Below are positions 1 through 10,537 of a stretch of 64,000 nt of DNA, piece by piece. The notes beneath the pieces were generated by a model that worked only from the letters and a program-made list of their open reading frames with translations, had not been told where the DNA came from and did not search any database. Position 1 is the stretch's first letter, and every line of letters begins with the position of its first letter. This DNA comes from Nelumbo lutea. Lineage: Eukaryota > Streptophyta > Magnoliopsida > Proteales > Nelumbonaceae. The stretch covers positions 51,448,922-51,512,921 of the forward strand of contig JAKGHH010000004.1 in NCBI GenBank assembly GCA_022828595.1, in the 5' to 3' direction. The translations under genes and the position numbers were made by a program.

Positions 1-619
1 TATACGTAGTACAACTGACTAAGCCACTTGCTTATGCAAGTGGAGTGTGAATGCTAACTAGCATAAAAGAATGATAGATGCAACAGTCAAAAGGAAATGA
101 ACTAAAAGACTGACTAAATAAAAGTAAAGCTCTTACAAGAGGATAATGCACAAACAAATGGCAATGCTTTCCTTTTCACTATTGCAAAATTTCCGGTTAT
201 CATCCTGGATTAGACCTTGGAGGAATTTTAAGTATTTAAAAAAAAAAAAACACCTTTTGAATTTCCAGTCCAATTCGTTTTGTGTAGGGCCCTATTAAAA
301 AGGCAAGTTGTGACAATTACTTGAACATAGTAACAGTTAATAAAGGATAGTTCCAATTATTCACAAGATCCTTGATCTAGAGGTTTCTCCATTTGTAAGG
401 TGCGGAGCCCATTGGACATCTCAACTCATTATCCAAAATGATCCAGGGAACATTCTAAGCATTCAAATGAGAACTTCTTGATCACCAAACCTCTAATGAA
501 GAAAATAAAAGTTGTAATTCTTTTTCCAATATCTTCTAAATGGGAGAAGTACAAATTGGGATCTTTCTTGGGATCCTTTCATTTCTTTACAAGTATTACC
601 CTTTAAAATCTAGACACAT
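1..619. other. Spacer without a recognisable gene
   Basis: AT-rich sequence with no credible ORF on either strand. The only landmark is a run of about 14 A at roughly 238-252. I could not match it to any other repeat in the window. Confidence 0.6.
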
Positions 620-832
620 TGTTAGAGAATATGAACCTATTCAAGGACCTCACCTATCAACTTAAGCTTTTAGGTTGAATGGTTCTTTGACATAGTATCA
701 GAGCTACTTTGATCAAATGGTCTAATGTTCAATCCTCATTACCCCCATTATAATTGATTAAGTTTCAGCATAGGGTATGGCCTGTTAGGTGAGGTACTTG
801 AATAGGTTGATATTCATTGATATTCTCTAACA
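620..832. mobile_element. Short TG...CA element with inverted ends (TRIM-like or solo LTR)
   Basis: The element starts TGTTAGAGAATAT and ends ATATTCTCTAACA, so its outer 13 bases are a perfect inverted repeat. A weaker inverted match continues inwards (CCTATTCAAGGACCTCACCT against AGGTGAGGTACTTGAATAGG). It is flanked by the perfect 5-bp duplication CACAT (615-619 and 833-837). Near base 696 it carries AGTATCAGAGC, which resembles the tRNA-iMet primer-binding site of plant LTR retrotransposons. TG...CA ends with a 5-bp duplication are what LTR elements leave. The length and inverted structure suggest a TRIM derivative or a solo LTR; a MITE is the alternative. Confidence 0.65.
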
Positions 833-837
833 CACAT

Positions 838-1121
838 AAGGTATTATTTTCTTATAAAAGCCTCCAAGTCAACTTGCAAATTAAAGCTTTGTTTAAGAGG
901 TCCATTCTCCTAAATCCCAACGGCCCCTATGCTTTTAGAGCACAAAGTTTTTCCTATTTTTCCCACTTAAAATGTTTTTTTGCCATCTAATTCTATCGAT
1001 CCTTCACTCTATCCCATTCAGTGGCAATTCTTAAACACTTATACCCTTGAACTTCTTTTTTCCAACCCCATTTACTGATTTTGAAACCTTTTCACTTCCA
1101 TAAGCCAGCTCTGTAGGAAAC
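838..1121. other. Spacer, nothing recognised
   Basis: No ORF or repeat recognised. Similarity to the Copia-A leader begins abruptly at about 1122 (GCACCCTATGTGG), so this is the DNA beyond the left breakpoint of copy C1. Confidence 0.5.
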
Positions 1122-1417
1122 TAAGCACCCTATGTGGTTTCCCACATTTCCAGAGACAAGTCGTTGTCTTCGTTCCTGAGAAGGAGGGAAAACTCAGAGA
1201 TGAACAAATGGAAATGGAAAACAGATTAAAATCCATGTCTGTGATATGAACATGAATCAAATAAGGTTGTAGAATGATATTTGTTGTTTTATCAGAAAAT
1301 GGCAAACGGACAATTTGCAAAGCTTCTTGATGACAACAAGCTTAAGGGCCCAAACTATGCCGACTAGTACCATAACCTAATGCTGGTTTTAACATTTGAA
1401 AAATTGGACAAGGTAGT
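1122..1417 (+). pseudogene. Copia-A copy C1: end of leader and first part of gag
   Basis: The sequence matches the leader-gag junction of copies C3 (from about 12145) and C5 (from about 58430). Gag starts at the ATG at 1299 and reads MANGQFAKLLDDNKLKG, the N-terminus of a Copia nucleocapsid protein that packages element RNA in virus-like particles. The Trp codon of the YADWYHN motif is TAG here, a stop. Homology ends at 1417, exactly where the terminal TGAA of an inverted LTR begins, so another element interrupted this gag. The left edge at 1122 is an unexplained truncation: the leader upstream and the 5' LTR are missing. Confidence 0.85.
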
Positions 1418-3369
1418 TGAAAGAAAGGTAGGATCCATCTAATGGACGCCATAAAGGTTGCGGAATGGGTGGGCGAATTTCAAAATTTTCCTACCTTCTC
1501 CCAACTGGGAATCATATTCCCTATATTTAGAATACAATATTCAAAGATCCTACTTGAACCATAATCAAACCAGATCTATACCAAAAGATAAATGGGAGGA
1601 ATATACCTGATCCGGAGAAGCAGTATCTCCCAAAGTTGGTGTTCACACCCAAAGAATGCTCCAAGATCCGTTCCTGCTGAAGATTACACAGCTGTGGATG
1701 GAACAGAACCAGCAGGGTGCGTCCTACACACTGGATCCTTCACAAGAATCCTCTGGAAACACTAAACACTGAATCCTTTTAGTCTTTGTTGCAAGACTAA
1801 TGTCAAGAACAGATTTCTTGACTTTCTTTTTCTGCAAATATCTAATCTTGAAAAAACAGATGGCGGCGGCAGGAGGAGAAATCTAAAGGCGAAAAGGCTG
1901 AACTGCCTTTTTTTTCTTTTTCTGGAGTATGAAATGAGATCCTATCTCAATTCGCAGGAGATATCCTATATCTCTTCAAGGTGGTTCGAAATCTGATATT
2001 TCTATTTTTTTGGGTTTCTCCTCCTTTCTTCTTGATTTAGAATCCTCCTAATTAGGAGTTATCCCAATCCAAATCAGTATTTGGATAGGGGATAATCTTA
2101 ATCCTATCTGCAGATAAAGTTAGCTTACTCCTGATCTTATCAGGAGGTTACCAGATTCAAATCTAATTTGAATTTGGTCTCCAAGAGTGGATAAGGCTAA
2201 AGGCCCAATCCTTTTACTAACATTAATCTCAGATTCGCCCCAAGGATGGGTGATCATATCAGCCCACCTCGAAATGGGCTTCTGGCCCATTAAGTGTTTA
2301 GTGTCTAATTACTTTCCAATCTACTGCCCAGTTGGGCTTCTTTGTATGGCGTGGGACCCAAGCATTGATCTACACACCAGCCACATGGGTTCGGCCCAGC
2401 CTTTAATACAAGGCCTAGCCGAATTCACTGAAAAACTCAATGAACCCCTTGAGTCCATCATATGGACCCTATGGGCCCAACACTTACATTAAGTGGTCCC
2501 TGGGCCAAGCCATCTTATAAAAACCCAGGGACTGTGGGCAGGTGCAAGATTAGCCCATCAGGTATTATCCTCAATGGTCTTACACTTAACCTCTCAGCCC
2601 TTAATGATCAAGCACTGCCCGACAAGAGAGGACCTCTCCCTCGGCTGCAAGGAACAGTGCCGCACTCTCCTCTCACATGGATCCCGGGAATTAAAACCAT
2701 TTGCAAACAATTTGAAACTGTACATATATATATAAATATATTAATTTTGCAAAACAAAATTCCAACGATTGAAATCAACTGCCGGCAGTTTGGTTTCCAT
2801 CAGAGAGAGTGCATTCCCGATCATTACCCTTTGTCTGACAAAGTGGCTGATTCTGTCACTATGATCACCCACTCAAATGAATTCTCAAACTGCCCCAACA
2901 TACCCAGGTTTTGATCCCCGCTAAGGATCTCACTGATTGGCATATCAAAGGAAGCCTGATCCAACACCTAGTGAAGTGTCATAATCGAGTCTAGGGGTCA
3001 GGTGTAACTTTCCAGTTTTGCCCATCTATCTCCAAGGTCCAGGGCAAGACTGGAAATCTGGTCCGGTTCAAGGATTCAAGTAATCCCATACTGCATGTGC
3101 CTCGGGTCTTACCCTGATGGCTGAGACAGGCCATCCCAACACTTGGTGGCACACCAGCATCAGCCTTGGCAGGATAGATCTCCCCAGACTTATCCAACGG
3201 CTGTGAACATTTAAAACTAACATGAATCTCTATAAATGTCCAGTTTTAGGGTTTTACACAAAATTAAACCAAACAACATGAATCAAACATGCACTTTATT
3301 TATTTCCACTAAATAACAAAAGTACATCAAATCAGATTGAAGCTAATGGCATACAAAAACTGTCTAACA
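1418..3369 (-). mobile_element. Copia-A copy C2: 3' LTR (minus)
   Basis: Read on the minus strand this LTR starts TGTTAGACAG (ending at 3369) and ends at 1418, aligning throughout with the LTRs at 8596-10537 and 54813-56810. A short purine stretch (GTGGGAGC) precedes it on the minus strand, as expected for a plus-strand primer next to a 3' LTR. It contains a short AT microsatellite near 2723-2740, at the site where other family LTRs carry long TA or TG runs. The TATAAAAG box of the other copies is not conserved here. Its intact outer end abuts the C1 gag, which indicates true insertion rather than recombination on this side. Confidence 0.85.
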
Positions 3370-5936
3370 GCTCCCACTTGCACTTAGGTCCAATCTGGTA
3401 CAAGCTGGAGTCCCATACTTTCCACGTGTTTCTGAAACACCTTCTGTGTCAGTGGCTTAGTCAATGGGTCTGCCACATTATCCGCTGATGCTACCTTCTA
3501 AATCAGGATGTCCCCTCTTCCACATTATCTACTTTCTCTCGATGTGCTTTGACTTCGAGTGAGCCCGAGGCTCTTTAGCCTGGGCGATCGCTCCATTGTT
3601 GTCACACAACAACGGGATGGGAGATGTGCTGGATGGAATCGCTCCCAATTCGTGTATGAACTTCTTCATCCACATGGCTTCCTTGGTAGCTTCACTTGCG
3701 GCAATGTACTCGGCCTCGGTTGTGGAGTCTGCAGTGGACCCCTGTTTGCTGTTTTTTCAGCAAACAGCACACGATCCTATCATGAAACCATACCCAGATG
3801 TAGACTTTCTATCATCTGGATCCGACTGGAAATCGGCATCGGTATACCCTAGAACTTGTAGTGAACTACCATCGAATACTAGACAAAACTCTTTAGTCCT
3901 TCGAAGGTATTTGAGTATGTTCTTCACAGTAGTCCAATGCTCCTGCCCTGGGTTTGCTTGGAATCTGCTTACCACACTCACCGCCTGAGCAATGTCAGGG
4001 CGAGTGCACAGCATGGCATACATGATGCTCTCTACGGCTGAGGCATAGGGAACGTCTCTCATGCTCTCAATCTCCTTAGAGGTCTTGGGAGACATCTTCT
4101 TGGAGAGAGTGACTCCGTGCCTGAAAGGAACGTTTCCTTTCTTGGAGTTCTCCATGCTGTACCTCTTGACAATTTTGTCAATATAAGCAGCCTGGGATAA
4201 ACCAATTATCCACTTCGATCTATCTCTATGGAGTCGAAGACCCAGTATGTATGAAGCTTCTCCAAGATCTTTCATGGAGAACTGCTGTGATAGCCATACC
4301 TTGACCGAAGTCAACATTCCTACATCATTCCCAATGAGTAGGATATCGTCCACGTACAACACCAAAAAGGTGATCTTATCCCCACTGGACTTCCTGTAAA
4401 CACATGGTTCATCCGGATTCTGCTCAAAGTCAAACGTTTTGACTGCAAAATCAAAACGGATGTTCCAACTCCTAGAAGCCTGCTTAAGTCCATATATGGA
4501 TCTATTAAGTTTACATACCATGTGTTCCTGACCAGCAGCAATGAAGCCTTGCGGCTGCTGCATGTAGATATCTTCACTAAGATCTCCATTCAGGAACGCG
4601 GTTTTGACATCCATTTGCCAAATCTCGTAGTCATGGTACGCTGCTACAGCGAGCAGGATCCTAATGGATTTAAGCATGGCCACGGGCGAAAAGGTTTCCT
4701 CATAGTCGATGCCTTCTTTTTGAGTATACCCTTTCGCCACCAAACAAGCTTTAAAGGTCTCAATCCTGCCATCGGGGCCCTTCTTCCTCTTGTAGATCCA
4801 TTTGCAACCAATTGCTTTTACCCTGGAGGGCGGATCCACTAGAGTCCAGACTCCATTGGTCTCCATTGAGTCCATTTCAGCTCTCATGGCCTCCACCCAC
4901 TTTTGGGAGTCTATGTCTAACATAGCTTCCGCGTAAGTCACGTGATCCTCTTCACTAGTCAAGGTTTCCACCAGGTAACTATCCTGGTCATAACCATATC
5001 GGACTGGTGGTCTGGATACCCGGGTGGTTCTTCTAGGTTGGTCATTACCTGGAATTTGTGGGACATCTCCCACTGCTCCTGAGCTCTCCTCATAAAGAAC
5101 TATTTCTTGACGATGGGTGTCCAGGATGTAATCGGATTCTAAGAATTGGGCGTTTCGACTGTAGAACACTTTCTGCTCACTCGGGTCATAGAATAGATAA
5201 CCCACCGAATCCTTTGGGTAGCCTATAAACAGGCAACGACTGGTTTTAGATTCCAACTTGTCCGCACTTGTTCTTTTAACGTGTGCAGGACAACCCCAAA
5301 TCTTCAAGTGTCTTACACTTGGCTTCCCTCCGGTCCAAAGTTCATATGGAGTTTTCGGAACTGATTTGGTTGGAACCCGATTCAGCACGTAGATAGCAGT
5401 TTCTAATGCATATCCCCAAAAGGATGTGGGTAATTGTGAGCGTACGAGAAGCGACCGGACCATGTCCAACAAGGTCCTATTACTCCTCTCTGAAACACCG
5501 TTGAGTTGAGGTGTAGCAGGAGGAGCTAATTGTGACACTATCCCATTGGCCTTTAAGTAGTCCCTGAATTCATTAGAGAGATACTCGCCACCTCGATCTG
5601 ATCGAAGGGACTTAATTTCTCTCCCTAACTGTTTCTCGACTTCCTGTCTGAACTCTTTGAACTTTTCAAATGATTCAGACTTATGTCTCATTAGGTACAC
5701 GTAGCCATATCGTGAAAAATCATCTGTAAAGGTGATGAAGTACACGTGTTGATTCCGTGTCCTAACACTCAGGGGACCACATACATCAGTATGTATCAGG
5801 TCAAGTGTGCCTTCAGATCTTTCAGGCTTACCGTCAAATGGCCGCTTAGACATCTTACCTTGAAGGCAAGGTTCACAAGTGGGAAGATTTTCTACGGTTA
5901 GAAAATCGAAAGGACCATCCTTTACCAGCCTTGTGG
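3370..5936 (-). pseudogene. Copia-A copy C2: integrase-RT-RNase H
   Basis: The longest retrotransposon reading frame in the window, open from about 5931 down to a stop at 3757. Integrase is first: CEPC half of the zinc finger, then Asp, Asp and Glu at residues 61, 124 and 160 of the open frame, a DD35E spacing. The reverse transcriptase follows, with [11 protein letters not shown] near residue 453 and YVDD at 538-541. The RNase H start is YTDADF near 708. A Trp codon became TGA at the end of the frame. The rest of RNase H (STTEAEYIAA, CDNNGAIAQAKEPRAHSKSKHIERK) continues in decayed form to about 3520. The first 12 residues of the open frame are not retroviral: they are the antisense of the neighbouring gag. 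Gag, protease, leader and 5' LTR are missing. Confidence 0.9.
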
Positions 5937-6639
5937 TGATGCTTGTTGAAACTAACAAAATGGGCAAGGAAAAGAGGAAGGCAAAGAAGCCTCAGAAGAA
6001 GACTACCAATCCCAAGAAGCATAAGAAGGACAGGACAACAGATCCATATCACTTCTGCAAACAAATCGGCCACTGGAAAGAATCTGTCCACAGAACCCGG
6101 AATCCAAGAAATATAATTTCGAATCTTGTGTCATAGAAACCAACTTATTGGTGGCTTCTACGTGTTGGTGTATTGACTCCGGGGCTTCAACTCATGCGTG
6201 TAACTCACTACAGGGGTTCAAGGTAAGAAGAAGGTTGAATGATGGAGAAGTGAGGCTCTATTTGGGGACTTCTGCAAGCGTTGTAGCTACGGAAATAGAC
6301 ACCGTAGAATTAAAATTTAGAGAAGGAAATATTGTACTTAAAGATTGTTTTTTTGTGCAAAATCTAAGAAGAAATTTGATTTCTGTCTCAAAACTGTGTG
6401 TGGATGGATATTCTGTCTTTTTCAGTAATACGATTACTATTAAAAGAAACAATAAATTCATCGCACATGGGGAACTGGAGAACGGTCTCTATGCTTTACA
6501 TCCTTCTCTAGAAACAAACATAGTTGAAACTATGTCTGTTGAATCCCCAAGAAAAGAGCACGTGATACAGTTAATCCCACGTGCCTGTGGAATTACCAAC
6601 TTGACCATATCGGTATTGACGAAATCACAAAACTGGTAA
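5931..6639 (+). pseudogene. Copia-A copy C1: gag C-terminus, zinc knuckle and protease
   Basis: The plus copy resumes within the lysine-rich tail of gag ([15 protein letters not shown]). The zinc knuckle is damaged: its first Cys is Tyr (YHFCKQIGHW) and a frameshift removes the last Cys. The aspartic protease follows with an intact catalytic WCIDSGASTHAC, which would mature the Gag-Pol polyprotein. A frameshift near 6545 then destroys the pre-integrase region (LWHYRLGHI in better copies). The left edge shares CTTGTG with the end of the inverted copy C2. About 400 bp of C1 gag between 1417 and 5931 is missing compared with copy C5. Confidence 0.85.
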
Positions 6640-7440
6640 ATGATGGTCCTTTGCATTTTTTAACTATAGAAGATCTTCTCACTTGTGAGCCTTGCCTTTA
6701 GGGTAAGATGACAAAGAGGCCATTTAACGGTAAGCTAGAAAGATGCATAGGCATGATTGACCTTATACATACTGATGTATATGGTCCCCTGAGTGTTAGG
6801 ACCCGTAACCAACACGTGTATTTCATTACATTCACCGATGACTACTCTCTGTATGGTTACGTGTACCTAATGAAACATAAGTCTGAATCCTTTGAAAAGT
6901 TCAAAGATTTCAGACAAGAGGTCGAGAAACAGTTAGGGAGAGAAATTAAGTCCCTTCGATCAGATCAAGGCGGCGAATATCTGTCTGACGAATTCAGAGA
7001 CTACTTAAAGGTAAATGGGATAGTATCACAGTTAGCTCCTCCTGCTACACCACAACTTAACGATGTTTCAGAGAGGAGGAATATGACCCTATTAGATATG
7101 GTCCGGTCACTTCTCATCCATTAAGAGTTACCCACATCTTTTTGGGGATACACATTAGAGACTGCGATATACGTGTTGAATCGGGTTCTAACCAAATCGG
7201 TTCCTAAGACTCCTTATGAGCTTTGGACCGGAAAGAAACCAATTGTATGACACTTGAAGATTTGGGATTGTCCGGCTCACGTTAAAAGAACGAATCCAGA
7301 CAAATTGGAATCCAATACCAGTCGTTGCCTATTCGTAGGCTACCCAAAGGGCTTAGTGGGCTACCTATTCTATGATCCAAGTGAGTAGAAGTTGTTCTGC
7401 AGTCGGAATACATAATTCTTGGAAAATGACTACATCCTAG
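6640..7440 (+). pseudogene. Copia-A copy C1: integrase
   Basis: Integrase core with [18 protein letters not shown], the second Asp in LRSDQGGEYLSDEF and the Glu in NDVSERRN, so the catalytic triad is retained. Several stops interrupt it, including one after SLLIH near 7122, one near 7247 and one near 7388. The C-terminal part ([12 protein letters not shown], DPSE) is recognisable. Function would be insertion of element cDNA into host chromatin; this copy cannot make the enzyme. Confidence 0.85.
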
Positions 7441-8405
7441 ACAATCTTCGTGAGGAAATTGTTCTTGATGTGGAGAGCTCAAATCTAGTGGGAGGTGTCT
7501 CACAAGTTCCAGGTAGTGACCAACCTAGAAGATCTACCCAGGTGTCCAGGCTACCGGTCCATTTTGGTTACGCTCAGGATAGTTACCTGGTGAAAACCTT
7601 GATTAGTGAAGAGGATCCCATGACTTATACGGAAGCTATGTTGGACATAGATTCCGTTAAATGGGTAGATGCCATGAGAGTTGAGATGGACTCAATGGAG
7701 ACCAATGGAGTTTGGACTGTAGTGGATCTGCCCTCCGGGGTAAAAGCAATTGGTTGCAAATGGATCTACAAGAGGAAGAAGGGCCCCGATGGCAGGGTTG
7801 AGACTTACAAAGCTCATATAGTGGGAAATGATACACTCAGAAAGAAGGCATCGATTATGAGGAAACCTTTTCGTTTGTGGCCATTCTTAAATCCATTAGA
7901 ATCCTGCTAACAGTAGCAGCTTACAATGACTATGAGATTTGGCAGAGGGATGTCAAAATTACATTCCTGAATGGAGATCTTACGATATCTATATGCAGCA
8001 ATCGCAAGGTTTTGTAGCTGCGAGTCAGGAACACATGGTCTGTAAGTTGAATAGATCCATATATGGACTCAAGCAAGCTTCTAGAAGTTGGAACATCTGA
8101 TTTGACTCTACGGTCAAAAAGTTTGATTTTGAGTAGAATCCGAATGAATCCCGTGTTTACAGGAAGACCACTGGTGACAAGGTTACGTTTCTGGTTCTGT
8201 ATGTAGATGACATTCTACTCATTGGGAATGATGTAGGAATGTTAACTAGGATAAAAGTATGGCTATCACAGCAATTCTCCATGAAAGACCTTGGAGAAGC
8301 CTCCTATATACTGGGTCTTCGACTCTATAGATATAGATCAAAGTGGATAATAGGATTATCCCAATCTACTTATATTGACAAAATAGTTAAGAGATACAGT
8401 ATGAT
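7419..8405 (+). pseudogene. Copia-A copy C1: reverse transcriptase
   Basis: Reverse transcriptase with [32 protein letters not shown], a decayed KTAFLNGD region, SIYGLKQAS and an intact [11 protein letters not shown] near 8200. Stop codons and small indels are scattered, especially between 7840 and 8140. The reading stops matching at about 8405 (AGATACAGTATG), where the next 600 bp expected from copy C5, most of RNase H, are deleted. Confidence 0.85.
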
Positions 8406-8595
8406 ACATCGAGAGGAAGTATCATGTACTCCGGGAGATTGTTGGTAAAACGGACATCTTGATTCAGAAGTTAGCATTAGCGAAGAATGTAGCAGACCCA
8501 TTGACTAAGCCACTGACACAAAAAGTGTTCGAGAAACATGTGGAAAGCATGGGACTCCAGCTTATACCAGATTGGACCTAAATGCAAGTGGGAGC
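8406..8595 (+). pseudogene. Copia-A copy C1: end of RNase H and polypurine tract
   Basis: After an internal deletion the sequence re-enters the pol tail at CATCGAGAGGAAGT, equivalent to about 62207 in copy C5. It continues through VADPLTKPLTQKVFEKHVESMG to the purine-rich GTGGGAGC directly before the LTR. Missing between the two sides is the RNase H core including YTDADF. Confidence 0.8.
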
Positions 8596-10537
8596 TGTTA
8601 GACAGTTGTATGCCCTTAGATTCAATCAGAAATATGTACATTATGAATTTATTGTGAATGAATAAAGTACACATTTGATTCATGTTCCTGTGGTGTGTTT
8701 CTGTGTAATACCCTTAAACTGGACACTTAATGAGACTTGTGTTAGTTTAAATGTTCACAGCCATTGGGTAAATCTGGGGAGATTTATCCTACCAAGGCTC
8801 ACACTAGTGTGCTGCCAACTGTTGGGGTGGCTTGTCTCAGCCACCAGGGTGAGACCCGAAGCACATGCAGTGTAGGATTAATAGAACCTTTGAACCGGAC
8901 CAGATTTCCAATATTGCCCTGGACCTTGGAGATAGATGGGCAAAATTGGAAAGTTACACCTGACCCCTTGACTCGATTATGATACTACACTAGGTGTCGG
9001 ATTGGCATGTCTTTGATGTACCAATCAGTGAGATCCTTAGCGGGGGTCAAAACCTGGGTATGTTGGGACAGTCCGAGAATTCATCTGAGTGGGTGATCAT
9101 AGTGACAGAATCAGCCCCTTTGTCGGACAAAGGTAATGATCGGGGATGCACTCTCTTTGATGGAAACCAAGACTACCGGTAGCCGATTTCAATTGTTGAG
9201 ATTTTGTTTATAAAATATATTTATATAAAGATATATATATGTTATGGTTTTGAAATGATTTGCAAAAGGTTTTAATTCCCAAGATCCATGTAAGCAAAGA
9301 GTGCAACACTGTTCCTTGTAGTCGAGGGAGAGGTCCTCCCTTGTCGGGCAGTGTTTGATCATTATAGGCTGAGAGGTTAAGTGTAAGACCATTGAGGATA
9401 ATACCTGATGGGCTAATCTTGCATCTGCCCACAGTCCCTGGGTGTTACAAGGTGGCTTGGCTTAGGCACCACTTAGGGTAAGTGTTGGGCTCATAGAGCC
9501 CATAAGATGGGTTTCAAGGGGTGTACTGTCCATAACAGTGTATTCAGCCAGGCCTTGTAACAAAGGCTGGGCTGAACCCATGTGGCTAATGTGTAGATCA
9601 ATGTTTGGGTCCCACGCCTTACAAGGAAGCCCAACTGGGCAGCAGTTTGGAAGGCTAATGAGTATATAACCTTAAATGGGCCCTAAGCCCATTTCGAACT
9701 GGGCTGATTTGATCAGTCAATTAAAGGGGGCGAATTCTGAGATAGATCAGCTGATAGGAATGGACTTAGACCCTATCGACTTAGAGAGTCCAAGATCTAA
9801 ATCTCATTTAGATCTGGAGGCCTCCTAATTAAATTAGGAGATGACTGATCTGATTTGCAGATAAGATAAGGGTTCTCCTTTATCACTTAAAGGGGCTTCT
9901 AATCCAAATCTAATTTGGATCAGCAGCTCCTAATAGGATTAGGAGCTGATCCCTTTAAATCTATAAAAGGAGGAGGGGGCAGCAACCTTTAGAGATGCAA
10001 CCAAAGACTCTTGTCTTCAGAGCTGAAATCGCAGAAGGGAGATTTCTGCAACCTCTACAAAATCTCTCTTGCCACCTCCTTCCTGTCGCCGCCATTACCT
10101 TCAGTTCGATCTCCAGTTCTAGGGAGAAATCAATATCTGATCTTGATACCTATCTCTTGAGAAAAGATTGATTGGAGCTATACTCGCAAGCCATCCAATT
10201 TTTTCTTGCGAAAGGTCAAGTTCTTTTGAAGAACATTGTTGATTCTGCTCCATCTTGCAATGCGCCATCTTCAGTGGGAGCAGTCTTTGGATCATTCCTT
10301 GGGCGTGAACACCTCCATTGGGAGATACTAATTCTCTGTATCCGGTACATCCTCCCTCCTACTCCTTTTAGTTCAGATTTGGTTTGGTTCATGGTTCAAG
10401 ATTGGTCCTTGAAAAATATGTTTTTCTAAAATAGGGAATTTGATTCACTATAAAGATGGGAAAAAGGTTTTTTTGAAATTCGCCCAGTCCTTTCCGCAAG
10501 ACTTCGAAGTCCATGTGATGGATATCCCATCCCTTCA
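8596..10537 (+). mobile_element. Copia-A LTR shared by copies C1 and C3
   Basis: A 1942-bp LTR starting TGTTAGACAG and ending CCCTTCA. To its left lie the pol tail and polypurine tract of C1, so it is a 3' LTR. To its right lie a primer-binding site, leader and gag, so it is also a 5' LTR. It contains a TATAAAAGG box at 9962-9970 and a short TA run near 9226-9240. One LTR doing both jobs points to LTR-LTR recombination between two neighbouring plus copies. Confidence 0.9.
9962..9970 (+). promoter_or_regulatory. TATA box in Copia-A LTR
   Basis: TATAAAAGG precedes a GGAGGAGGGGGC stretch. The same box occurs at 56233-56240 and 63796-63803 in the C5 LTRs, and a TATAAATAG variant lies on the minus strand at 19290-19298 in C4. 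Position conservation between copies supports it as the element's promoter; the start site itself is not visible. Confidence 0.6.

Noticed and set aside
5879..6136. An 85-codon plus-strand protein starting [11 protein letters not shown]
   Set aside because: Its first part is the antisense of C2 integrase and the second part is C1 gag, so it is an artefact of the inverted junction.
9189..9432. Recurring ORF pair in the Copia-A LTRs (also at 2462, 19757, 55374 and 63127)
   Set aside because: It recurs only because the LTR recurs. The frame differs by indels between copies, there is no conserved start, and it runs into the microsatellite.
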